From contig NZ_JAIVLK010000001.1 in NCBI RefSeq assembly GCF_020524585.1, positions 186,001 to 250,000 on the forward strand: DNA of 64,000 nt, read 5' to 3'. Within the stretch, counting starts at the first letter, position 1, and each line of letters starts with the position of its first letter. Source of the stretch: Celeribacter naphthalenivorans. GTDB taxonomy: Bacteria; Pseudomonadota; Alphaproteobacteria; Rhodobacterales; Rhodobacteraceae. Position numbers and translations under genes: made by a program. The notes beneath the pieces were generated by a model. The model was not told where the DNA came from. It worked only from the letters and a program-made list of their open reading frames with translations, and did not search any database. Shown here piece after piece: positions 22,118 to 30,317 of the stretch.

Positions 22118-23439
22118 TGGAGCCGATGACGATTGCCATTCTGATGGTCGTGGGGCTTTTGCTTTTGATCTTTGCCCGGATGCCGATTGCTTTGGGCATG
22201 GGGTTGGTCGGCGCCGTGGGCTATATCACGCTCGCCTCGCCTTACGCGCTCATGGCCTATTTCAACACGGCCTGGGTCGATAAATTCATGTCTTATGAGC
22301 TGGCCATCGTGCCTTTGTTCATTCTCATGGGACATCTCGCGACGCGCTCCGGCATCTCTGCCGCGATCTTTGCGGCGTCGAACTCTTGGATCGGACATTT
22401 GCGTGGCGGTCTGGCGATGGCGTCTGTGGCGGGCTGTGCGATGTTCGGGTCCATTTCGGGCTCGTCTCTCGCGACCGCTTCCACCATGGCCCGCGTGGCG
22501 CTGCCGGAGATGCGCAAACATGGCTATTCCGGTGCTTTGGCCTCCGGCTCTTTGGCGGCGGGCGGCACGCTTGGCATCCTCATTCCGCCTTCTGTGGTGC
22601 TGATCATCTATGCCCTTCTGACTGAGCAGAACATCGTCAAACTGTTCTTGGCGGCGACCATTCCCGGCATTCTGGCGGTCATCGGGTTCTGTATCGCCAT
22701 TGCGGTCTATGTCCGGCTTTACCCCTCCGAAGGCCCGACCCATGAACCCGCCAGTTTCGCGCAGCGTCTGAAAGCCTTGAAAGACATCTGGCATGTGGTC
22801 GTGATCTTCGTCATCGTCTTGGGCGGCATCTATGGCGGGTTCTTCACGCCGGCCGAAGGCGCCTCCGTCGGTGTGATCCTGATGCTGGTCGCCGGGCTTT
22901 TGACCCGTGGTCTCGACGGGCGGGCCATCCTCGATTGCCTGATCGACACCGCCGGGTCCACCGCGATGATCTTTGCCATCGTCTTTGGCGCCGACATCTT
23001 CAACGTTGCGCTGGCGCTCTCGCGCATGCCCACCGAAGTGGCCGCCTATTTCTCCGCCGCGAATGTTGCTCCCATGGTGGTGCTGATGGGGATCATCGTC
23101 TTCTACCTCGTCATGGGCTGCCTCATGGACAGCCTCTCGATGATCCTCCTGACCGTGCCGGTGTTCTTCCCCACGATCATGGCGCTGGATTTCGGTCTCA
23201 TGCCGGAACAACAAGCCATGTGGTTCGGCATCATCTCTTTGGTGGTGGTCGAAATGGGGCTGATCACGCCGCCTGTGGGGATGAACCTCTTTGTCATCTC
23301 CTCGATGGCGAAAGACATCCCGACGAGCCAGATTTTCCGCGGCACCACGCCGTTCATCATTGCGGAGTTCTTCCGCATCGCCATTCTGGTCAGCTTCCCG
23401 GTGCTGAGCTATTGGCTGGTGGATTTGGTGGCCAACTGA
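22117..23439 (+). CDS. dctM: TRAP large permease (DctM), hydroxycinnamate cluster
   Basis: Encodes 440 residues with about twelve membrane helices. Conserved blocks are 'LAIVPLFILMGHLATRSGIS', 'ASVAGCAMFGSISGSSLATASTMARVALPEM', 'AAGGTLGILIPPSVVLIIYALL' and 'LITPPVGMNLFVISSMAKD'. The ATG at 22117 overlaps the dctQ stop; an upstream alternative would run back into dctQ in another frame. Sits within the ligase/hydratase operon, so it likely imports the acid that the ligase activates. Confidence 0.93.
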   Translation: MEPMTIAILMVVGLLLLIFARMPIALGMGLVGAVGYITLASPYALMAYFNTAWVDKFMSYELAIVPLFILMGHLATRSGISAAIFAASNSWIGHLRGGLAMASVAGCAMFGSISGSSLATASTMARVALPEMRKHGYSGALASGSLAAGGTLGILIPPSVVLIIYALLTEQNIVKLFLAATIPGILAVIGFCIAIAVYVRLYPSEGPTHEPASFAQRLKALKDIWHVVVIFVIVLGGIYGGFFTPAEGASVGVILMLVAGLLTRGLDGRAILDCLIDTAGSTAMIFAIVFGADIFNVALALSRMPTEVAAYFSAANVAPMVVLMGIIVFYLVMGCLMDSLSMILLTVPVFFPTIMALDFGLMPEQQAMWFGIISLVVVEMGLITPPVGMNLFVISSMAKDIPTSQIFRGTTPFIIAEFFRIAILVSFPVLSYWLVDLVAN

Positions 23440-23449
23440 GGAAGAGACG

Positions 23450-23899
23450 ATGAGCAAGTGCGATAAAGATACCGAAATCACCGACCAGAACCTGCGCCAA
23501 TTCGTGGGCTACAATATGAAACGTGCCTTTTTGGCGGTGCGCGAGGATCTGGCGCGGGTGCTGGAGCCTCTGGGGCTTCGGATGACGTCTTTTTCCGCCC
23601 TCGCGATCATCAAGGAAAACCCCGACATCTCCCAGAGCCGCCTCGCCGTGGCGCTGCATATCGAGCGCTCCGGCGTGGTGGTTTTGGTGGATGAATTGGA
23701 AAGCGCCGATCTGATCGAACGCGGACGCGTCGAAGGCGACCGGCGGCAATATGCCCTGCGCTCCACCGCGCTGGGCGACAAGAAATGGCAGGAGGCAGAG
23801 CGGGCGGTTGAGGCCCATGAGGACGCTCTGTTTGCTGCGCTGACGGATGAAGAACGGACCAGGCTCAAGACCCTTTTGGGCCGCGTCGGGAGGAAATAG
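23450..23899 (+). CDS. MarR-family regulator of the hydroxycinnamate operon
   Basis: Encodes 149 residues. The MarR core 'LGLRMTSFSALAIIKENPDISQSRLAVALHIERSGVVVLVDELESADLIERGRVEGDRRQYALRSTALG' is at about 41-109. It lies inside the operon, after the transporter and before the aryl-CoA ligase gene. In hydroxycinnamate degraders, MarR proteins such as CouR, FerC and HcaR are released by the hydroxycinnamoyl-CoA thioester, so the product of the next gene is the likely inducer (inference). The 27-bp inverted repeat at 18832-18858 is its best candidate operator. GAGGAAGAG precedes the ATG. Confidence 0.88.
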   Translation: MSKCDKDTEITDQNLRQFVGYNMKRAFLAVREDLARVLEPLGLRMTSFSALAIIKENPDISQSRLAVALHIERSGVVVLVDELESADLIERGRVEGDRRQYALRSTALGDKKWQEAERAVEAHEDALFAALTDEERTRLKTLLGRVGRK

Positions 23900-23929
23900 C
23901 CGCATCTTATCGGCTTTTGGGAGGAACCT

Positions 23930-25747
23930 ATGAAAGATCAAACGACGGGGCTGACGCTTGCACCGCATTCGGTGCACATGGACCGCAAAAGCGCGGGTGA
24001 GATCATCCTGACCTCGGCCCTGCCGCTCGATCCTGTGGTCGATCACACCGGGGTCTGGTTGGAAAAATGGGCCTCTGAGCGCCCGGAGCACATCTATCTC
24101 GCCGAACGCTCCGGTGCGGGATGGCGCGAACTGGGCTATGCCGAGGTGCTGGAGCGCGTCAAAGCGATTGCCGCCTCCCTCGCCGCACGCGGCCTCAACG
24201 AGACGACGCCGATCCTGATCATGTCCGGCAACTCCGTCGATCACGCCTTGCTGTCCTTTGGTGCGCAATGGGCGGGGGTGCCGACCGTGCCCTTGGCCGA
24301 ACAATATTCCCTGATCGAAGAGGCGCATTTCCGCCTGCAATATGCGATCGGCAAGACGAAGCCCAAAATGGCCTTCGTCGATGATGCTGCGCGCTATGCC
24401 AAGGCGCTGGCCCTCTCCGATCTCGACGGCATCGAGATTGTCGCGGTCAATCCCGAAGGCGCCCCGCGCCCGGTGACCCCCTTTGCCGATCTGTTGAAAG
24501 GCGACGCGAGTGTGGATCTCGCGGCTGTCCATGCAAATGTCGGCCCCGATACGCTGGCGAAAATCCTCTTCACCTCGGGCTCAAGTTCGGACCCGAAAGG
24601 CGTCATGACCACCCAACGCATGATGTGCGCCAACCAATCGCAGATGGTCTCCGTCCTGCCCTTCACCAAGGAACGCCCACCGCGCATCGTCGATTGGCTG
24701 CCTTGGAACCACGTTTTCGGCGGCTCGCATAATGTCAACATGATGCTCATGCATGGCGGCTCTTTCTACATCGACAACGGCAAACCCACGAAGGCGCTGT
24801 TCCAGCACACCGTTGACAATATCACCGACAAGGCGGGCACTTTTGCCTTCAACGTTCCGGTCGGGTTTTCGATGCTGGTGCATGAGATGGAGCACAACTT
24901 GGCGCTGCGCGAGGCCTATTTCAAAGACCTCGACATGCTGTTCTATGCGGGTGCGTCGCTGCCGCAAGACATCTGGACCCGGCTCGAAGAGATGGCGATG
25001 GAGGTGCGCGGGCGGCTGCCCCTAATGATCTCAAGCTGGGGCCTCACCGAGACCGCGCCCGCCAACGTCATGGTGCATGAACATATCGGCCGCTCCGGTG
25101 TCATCGGCGTGCCGCTCCCGGGGACTGAGATCAAGCTTTTGCCCGATGACGACATGCGCTGCGAAATCCGGGTCAAAGGCCCGAACGTCATGCCCGGCTA
25201 CCTGCACGATCCGGAGAAAACGGCGGAGGCCTTTGACGAAGACGGCTTTTTCATCACCGGCGATGCGGTCAAGTTCCTCGACAATGACGACCCGAACCGA
25301 GGCCTCGTTTTTGATGGCCGCGTCTCCGAGGATTTCAAACTGCTGACCGGCACATGGGTGCAGGCGGGCAAGCTGCGTCTCGATGCGCTGGAGGCGCTGC
25401 GCGGGCTGGTGCTTGATGTCGTGATCTGCGGTCATGACCGGGGCGAGATCGGCCTTTTCGTCTTCCCACGCCCGGATCACGTCCATGACGACAACACCTC
25501 CGAGGGCGCGGTGATCGACGATCATCTTCAGGCCGAAATTCACCACGTTTTGCGCAAAATGGCCCGTGCCGCCTCGGGCTCTGCCAAACGCATCGCCCGT
25601 GCCATCATCCTGTCCGAGCCGCCCTCGGTCAAAGATGGTGAGATCACCGACAAAGGGTCGTTGAACACCCGCAAAATCATCACCCGCCGCGCCGATCTTT
25701 TGGAGCGTCTTTATGACAACGAAGATCCGGCCCTGATCCGAGTGTAA
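23930..25747 (+). CDS. fcs: Feruloyl-CoA synthase-like aryl-CoA ligase
   Basis: Encodes 605 residues of the acyl-adenylate-forming family. The P-loop 'ILFTSGSSSDPKGVMTT' (about 211-227) and core motifs 'SWGLTETAP' (about 366-374), 'GYLHDPEKTAEAFDEDGFFITGD' (about 423-445) and 'GRVSEDFKLLTGTWVQAGKLR' (about 464-484) are visible. 'DWLPWNHVFGGSHNVNMMLMHGGSFYIDNGKPT' is typical of the feruloyl-CoA synthase branch. The catalytic Lys region lies near 'EITDKGSLNTRKI'. It uses ATP to make feruloyl-, caffeoyl- or coumaroyl-CoA. GGGAGGAAC precedes the ATG. Preferred ring pattern cannot be read off. Confidence 0.9.
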   Translation: MKDQTTGLTLAPHSVHMDRKSAGEIILTSALPLDPVVDHTGVWLEKWASERPEHIYLAERSGAGWRELGYAEVLERVKAIAASLAARGLNETTPILIMSGNSVDHALLSFGAQWAGVPTVPLAEQYSLIEEAHFRLQYAIGKTKPKMAFVDDAARYAKALALSDLDGIEIVAVNPEGAPRPVTPFADLLKGDASVDLAAVHANVGPDTLAKILFTSGSSSDPKGVMTTQRMMCANQSQMVSVLPFTKERPPRIVDWLPWNHVFGGSHNVNMMLMHGGSFYIDNGKPTKALFQHTVDNITDKAGTFAFNVPVGFSMLVHEMEHNLALREAYFKDLDMLFYAGASLPQDIWTRLEEMAMEVRGRLPLMISSWGLTETAPANVMVHEHIGRSGVIGVPLPGTEIKLLPDDDMRCEIRVKGPNVMPGYLHDPEKTAEAFDEDGFFITGDAVKFLDNDDPNRGLVFDGRVSEDFKLLTGTWVQAGKLRLDALEALRGLVLDVVICGHDRGEIGLFVFPRPDHVHDDNTSEGAVIDDHLQAEIHHVLRKMARAASGSAKRIARAIILSEPPSVKDGEITDKGSLNTRKIITRRADLLERLYDNEDPALIRV

Positions 25748-25758
25748 GGAATTGAAAT

Positions 25759-26634
25759 ATGGTAGATTTCTCCAAAGTCAGAGCGATTGATTTTCACACC
25801 CATGCCGAGGAGGCCTGTGGCTGTCACCACGATGACGGCTATGACGATTTGCAATCCGCGATGGCGACATATTTCAACGCGCCCTGGGCCCATCCGCCGA
25901 CCATCGACGAGACCGCCGCGCATTACCGTGAGAAAAACATCGCCGCCGTGATTTTCCCGGTCGATGCCGAGCGCGAGACGGGCTACCGCCGCTACGACAA
26001 TTACGAGGTCGCGGACGCCGCCGCCAAGCACTCCGACATCCTCATTCCCTTCGCCTCGATCGACCCCGCGAAAGGCAAATTGGGCGCCCGCGAGGCGCGT
26101 GATCTGGTGGAGAACCACGGCATTCAGGGCTTTAAATTCCATCCGACGATGCAGGGGTTTTACCCCAATGATCGGAGCGCCTATGTGCTCTACGAGGCCA
26201 TCGCCGAGGCCGGAAAACCGGCGCTATTTCACACCGGTCAGACCGGGGTCGGATCGGGGATGAAGGGCGGCAATGGCATGCGGCTCAAGTACTCGAATCC
26301 GATGTATATGGACGACCTGGCGGTGGATTTTCCCGACATGCCGATCATCCTCGCGCACCCGTCTTTCCCGTGGCAGGAGGAGGCCCTGTCGGTCGCAACC
26401 CACAAGCCCAATGTCTACATCGACCTCTCCGGCTGGTCGCCGAAATACTTCCCGCCGATCCTGGTGCGTTACGCGAATACTTTGTTGAAAAACAAGATGT
26501 TGTTCGGCTCCGACTGGCCAATGATCGCGCCGGAGAAATGGCTCGATGCCTTTGACAAAGCGGAGTTCCGCGACGAGGTGCGGCCTTTGATTTTGAAGGA
26601 AAATGCCATGCGGTTGTTGGGGGTCTCCGAATGA
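25759..26634 (+). CDS. Metal-dependent amidohydrolase, probable beta-keto aryl-CoA (retro-Claisen) hydrolase
   Basis: Encodes 291 residues of the amidohydrolase_2 family. Metal ligands are suggested by 'IDFHTHAEEA' (about 10-19), 'GIQGFKFHPTMQGF' (about 122-135), 'PALFHTGQTG' (about 155-164), 'ILAHPSFPW' and 'LFGSDWPM' (about 251-258). A Cys/His-rich insert 'CGCHHDDGYDD' near residue 20 is unusual. In Rhodococcus the analogous CouO hydrolase acts after CoA ligase, hydratase and dehydrogenase to release a hydroxybenzoate. The same set of gene types is present here, so a similar role is likely. Decarboxylase activity (another use of this fold) remains possible. Confidence 0.8.
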   Translation: MVDFSKVRAIDFHTHAEEACGCHHDDGYDDLQSAMATYFNAPWAHPPTIDETAAHYREKNIAAVIFPVDAERETGYRRYDNYEVADAAAKHSDILIPFASIDPAKGKLGAREARDLVENHGIQGFKFHPTMQGFYPNDRSAYVLYEAIAEAGKPALFHTGQTGVGSGMKGGNGMRLKYSNPMYMDDLAVDFPDMPIILAHPSFPWQEEALSVATHKPNVYIDLSGWSPKYFPPILVRYANTLLKNKMLFGSDWPMIAPEKWLDAFDKAEFRDEVRPLILKENAMRLLGVSE

Positions 26635-28181
26635 CGCCGTTCAAAGCGCCGCTCGATGACATCCTTTTTTGCCTGCGCAACGTGGCCGGGGCGGACCGTT
26701 TGCCCGAGTGGGACGCGGAACTGGCCGAGGGTATCCTTGGTCATTTCGCCGCTTTCGCCGAAGGCGTCATCGCGCCGCTGGACGAGCCGGGAGATGCGCA
26801 GGGATGCACCCTTTCCGAGGGCCGGGTCACCATGCCCGACGGTTTTAAAGATGCCTACACCCAGCTCGCAGAGGGCGGGTGGCAAGGCCTCACGGCCCCC
26901 GAGGAGTTCGGCGGCATGGGGCAAAACGCGCTTTTGGCGGCGGGCGTTTCGGAGATCTTTTCCGGCGCCAACCACGCGATGCAAATGGTCTGCAACCTCG
27001 TGCCGGGCGCCATTTCGACGCTGATGAAATTCGGCACTGAGGCGCAAAAACAGTATTGGATTCCACGTCTTGCGGCGGGCGAGACGCTCTCCACCATGTG
27101 CCTGACCGAACCGGGCGCGGGCTCCGATCTCTCTCGTATCCGCACCAAAGCCACGCCTTCGGGTAACAGCTGGCGGATCGAGGGAGAGAAAATTTTCATC
27201 TCCGGCGGCGATCAGGACATGTCCGAAGATGTGCTGCATCTCGTCCTTGCCCGCACCGGCGGCGATGGTGTCAAAGGCCTGTCTTTGTTCCTCTGTCCCT
27301 CCGAGGTCCGTGGCACACGCAATGCGGTGACCGTCACCCGGATCGAGGAAAAGCTGGGCCTCCATGCCTCGCCCACCTGTCAGCTGGCCTTCGATGGCGC
27401 TGAGGCCGAGTTGATCGGCGAAGAGGGCGCGGGGCTGATGGCGATGTTCACCATGATGAACCACGCGCGCCTCGATGTGTCGTTGCAAGGCGTGGCCCAT
27501 GCCGCGCGCGCGTATCACATCGCGGCTGACTACGCCGCCGAGCGCAAACAGGGACGTAAAGCCGACGGCGCCGAAGCCGTGCTCGCCGATCACCCGGATG
27601 TGCAGCGCATGTTGGACGACCAGAAATCCCTCGCGCTCGGCGCCCGCGCGATGACCTATCTGACCATGGCCGAACTGACCCTCGGTGAGAACCGTGCGCT
27701 GGTCGATTTTCTGACGCCGATTTGCAAGGTGTTCTGCACCGAGGCGGGCATTCGTGCTGCCGATCTCGGCATTCAGGTGCTGGGTGGCTATGGCTATCTG
27801 ACCGAATATCGTGTCTCCCAAACTTGGCGCGATGCGCGGATCACTTCGATCTACGAAGGGGCAAATGGCATCCATGCGGTGGCCATCGCGACCCGTGGTC
27901 TGCGCGCGCCGGAGGGACCGGAGGCTTTTGCGGCTCTTGTCGAAGAGCTGACGTCTGGCGACACCGACTGCCTCGCGCTTTTGTCTGACTGGCAAGATGC
28001 GCGCGCAGGCATGACGGAGCAGGCGGTCGAGAAAGCCCATGATTTCATGACCTTGACCGGCGAACTTTTGTTCCGCGCGGTCTGGAGCAAACTGGCTGCG
28101 ACGGGCGAAGCGGAAATGGTCCGTCTCGCAAAACGCGTGGCGCGCCGTCCTCTACCAGTGCGGTTGCCGCTCAGCGTTTAA
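26631..28181 (+). CDS. Acyl-CoA dehydrogenase, aryl-propanoyl-CoA type (inferred)
   Basis: Encodes 516 residues, with FAD-binding signatures 'TMCLTEPGAGSDLSRIRTKA' (about 153-172) and 'KIFISGGDQDMSEDVLHLVLART' (about 184-206), and the C-terminal 'GIQVLGGYGYLTEYRVSQTWRDARITSIYEGANGIH' where Glu in YEGANG is the usual base. Sequence length places it with the long ACAD group that has a C-terminal extension. Its ATG overlaps the amidohydrolase stop by 4 bp. A role in oxidising dihydro-hydroxycinnamoyl-CoA (phenylpropanoyl-CoA) into the pathway is suggested by context. The stop overlaps the convergent pobR gene. Confidence 0.9.
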   Translation: MTPFKAPLDDILFCLRNVAGADRLPEWDAELAEGILGHFAAFAEGVIAPLDEPGDAQGCTLSEGRVTMPDGFKDAYTQLAEGGWQGLTAPEEFGGMGQNALLAAGVSEIFSGANHAMQMVCNLVPGAISTLMKFGTEAQKQYWIPRLAAGETLSTMCLTEPGAGSDLSRIRTKATPSGNSWRIEGEKIFISGGDQDMSEDVLHLVLARTGGDGVKGLSLFLCPSEVRGTRNAVTVTRIEEKLGLHASPTCQLAFDGAEAELIGEEGAGLMAMFTMMNHARLDVSLQGVAHAARAYHIAADYAAERKQGRKADGAEAVLADHPDVQRMLDDQKSLALGARAMTYLTMAELTLGENRALVDFLTPICKVFCTEAGIRAADLGIQVLGGYGYLTEYRVSQTWRDARITSIYEGANGIHAVAIATRGLRAPEGPEAFAALVEELTSGDTDCLALLSDWQDARAGMTEQAVEKAHDFMTLTGELLFRAVWSKLAATGEAEMVRLAKRVARRPLPVRLPLSV

Positions 28182-29032
28182 AGATCTCCCGCGACCCGGG
28201 CGCGATAGGCTGTGGGGGTCTCCCCCATGCGCGCCCGGAAGCGGCGGGAGAAATACGGCGGGTCCGTATAGCCCAGCCGATAGCCCACCTCCGCCACCGG
28301 CAGTCGGGTAAAGGCGAGGTGGCGACAGGCCTCCGTCATCACCGCAGTTTCGAGATATTCGGTCAGTGTCACCCCACTGTCGCGCCGCACGATCCGGTTT
28401 AAATTACCGGCGGTCATATGCAGCGCGCGGGCATAGTCGGTGGCACTCCAGCCCTCTGTCATATGTTCGGCGATCAAAGCGTCCAGTTGCTGCATTTGCC
28501 GCGTCTGATCCTGGTCCGGAGTGTCGATCTGGGCGCTGTCTTCCGCCAAGGTCACCAGGAGCGCATGCGACAGAGCGACAAGCTTCTGTGCGCGAAATAT
28601 ACCAGATTTGTCATGGAATAGTGCAATCTGAGACAAGAGCCCGCTTGCTGTGTCGGAGAGGGGGGCGTGATGCGTTCCGCTGAGCCATGTCGTCAGAGAT
28701 TGCGAGTGCGGTCCAAGACGCTGTACCACGGGAGAGGGCAGCGACAGCACGAACCCCTCGGTGCCCTTGTCAAAGGTAAATCCATGCACAATTTTCGGTG
28801 GAACATAGAGAAATTCACCGTTTTTCAATGTGCTCTCCGACCCGTCCAGCGTGACCTGCGCAAAGCCCGTTTCGATGTGAAACACCTGCGCCATTTGGTG
28901 ATGTCGATGCGGAGAGATTTTCCAGCCGTGCAAGCGGGCCCGATCAAAGATGCGCTCGCAATGGATCACGTCCGGGAAGGCGCTGGTTTCGCCAAAGAGG
29001 TTGAAGGCGGGGATGTGGCTGGTCTCACTCAT
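28178..29032 (-). CDS. pobR: AraC-family activator of pobA (PobR-like)
   Basis: Encodes 284 residues. The N-terminal cupin-like half ('HRHHQMAQVFHIETGFAQVTLDG', about 40-62) senses a ligand, and the C-terminal AraC domain shows 'WSATDYARALHMTAGNLNRIVRRDSGVTLTEYL' and 'VAEVGYRLGYTDPPYFSRRFRARMGETPTAYR' (about 245-280), the two helix-turn-helix units. It is divergent from pobA with 88 bp between starts, so it likely activates pobA on 4-hydroxybenzoate. The ATG at 29030-29032 was chosen for its domain match; a start 12 codons upstream is also possible, and neither has a strong ribosome site. Confidence 0.87.
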   Translation of the reverse strand: MSETSHIPAFNLFGETSAFPDVIHCERIFDRARLHGWKISPHRHHQMAQVFHIETGFAQVTLDGSESTLKNGEFLYVPPKIVHGFTFDKGTEGFVLSLPSPVVQRLGPHSQSLTTWLSGTHHAPLSDTASGLLSQIALFHDKSGIFRAQKLVALSHALLVTLAEDSAQIDTPDQDQTRQMQQLDALIAEHMTEGWSATDYARALHMTAGNLNRIVRRDSGVTLTEYLETAVMTEACRHLAFTRLPVAEVGYRLGYTDPPYFSRRFRARMGETPTAYRARVAGDL

Positions 29033-29120
29033 GCCGGAAAAGTACCATTCATTGCCGCGCGGGTCCATTCCGATGTCGGGACATGCGCTTTAAAGTCTTC
29101 TCAAATTGGAGGAGACGCAT

Positions 29121-30299
29121 ATGACCACTTTGACCACCCAGGTCGCCATCATCGGCGGCGGCCCATCCGGCCTGCTTTTGTCGCAGCTTTTGAACAAAGC
29201 GGGCATTGAGACCGTCATACTCGAACGTTCCACCCGAGATCACGTTTTGGCCCGTATCCGGGCAGGCATCCTTGAGTGGGGCACTGTCGAATTGCTCCGT
29301 GAGGCGGGTGTTGGCGCGCGGATGGAGGCTGAGGGCATTCCGCATGACGGCTGTTACCTGACCGACGAGGAGTTGATGGTGCACATCGACTTCAAAGAGC
29401 TGACCGGCAAACAGGTCATGGTTTACGGCCAGACCGAAGTGACGACGGATCTGTATAACGCGCAGGACGCCATGGGGACGACCGTGCTGCACGAGGTGTC
29501 CGACGTAGAAATTCACGATCTCGATCAGGCGAAATCCTATGTCGAATTTACGCATGAGGGGACGCGCAAGCGGCTTGAGTGCCTGTATGTGGCGGGCTGC
29601 GATGGTTTCCACGGCGTGTCGCGCAAAACCATTCCCGAAGAGAAACGCCGGGAGTTCGAGCGGGTCTATCCCTTTGGCTGGCTGGGCATCCTGTCGGAAA
29701 CCCCACCGGTGCATGACGAGCTGATCTATTCGAATTCCCGCCACGGCTTCGCGCTGGCCTCGATGCGCAACGAGAACCTCGTGCGCTACTATGTGCAGGT
29801 GCCGCTTACGGATAAGGTCGAGGATTGGTCGGATCAGCGGTTCTGGGACGCGTTTTCGCGCCGCATTCCGTCGGAAGCCGCGAGCCGTCTCGTCACCGGG
29901 CCGTCGATTGAAAAGAGCATCGCACCGCTGCGCAGTTTCGTGTCCGAGCCGCTGCGTTGGGGCAATCTGTTTTTGGTGGGTGACAGCGCCCATATCGTGC
30001 CGCCGACGGGGGCGAAGGGGCTGAACCTTGCCGCCTCGGATGTGTACTATCTCTACACGGCGCTGATCGACGCGGTGAAAGGCGGCAGCAAGACCGGTGT
30101 GGACGAATATTCCACCCGCGCGCTGGAGCGGATTTGGAAAGCGATGCGGTTCAGCTGGCAGATGACCACCATGTTGCACCGGTTTAATGGCGAGGACGCT
30201 TTTGCCGAGCAGATGCGCAAGGCCACACTGAATCATCTGGCGACCTCGGAGACCGCGCGGCGCGATTTGGCGGAGAATTACATCGGTCTGCCGTTCTAA
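29121..30299 (+). CDS. pobA: 4-hydroxybenzoate 3-monooxygenase
   Basis: Encodes 392 residues, typical of PobA (394 in Pseudomonas). It converts 4-hydroxybenzoate to protocatechuate with NADPH, O2 and FAD. Motifs: 'VAIIGGGPSGLLLSQLLNKAGI' (about 8-29), 'ERSTRDHVLARIRAGILEWGTVELL' (about 33-57), 'CDGFHGVSRKTIP' (about 159-171, the DG motif), and 'LFLVGDSAHIVPPTGAKGLNLAASDVYYL' (about 285-313). The ATG at 29121 follows GGAGGAGACG; a further in-frame start lies 15 bp upstream but lacks a site. It connects the hydroxycinnamate cluster to the pca genes. Confidence 0.96.
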   Translation: MTTLTTQVAIIGGGPSGLLLSQLLNKAGIETVILERSTRDHVLARIRAGILEWGTVELLREAGVGARMEAEGIPHDGCYLTDEELMVHIDFKELTGKQVMVYGQTEVTTDLYNAQDAMGTTVLHEVSDVEIHDLDQAKSYVEFTHEGTRKRLECLYVAGCDGFHGVSRKTIPEEKRREFERVYPFGWLGILSETPPVHDELIYSNSRHGFALASMRNENLVRYYVQVPLTDKVEDWSDQRFWDAFSRRIPSEAASRLVTGPSIEKSIAPLRSFVSEPLRWGNLFLVGDSAHIVPPTGAKGLNLAASDVYYLYTALIDAVKGGSKTGVDEYSTRALERIWKAMRFSWQMTTMLHRFNGEDAFAEQMRKATLNHLATSETARRDLAENYIGLPF

Positions 30300-30317
30300 G
30301 GCAAACGGCCCGGCGGG

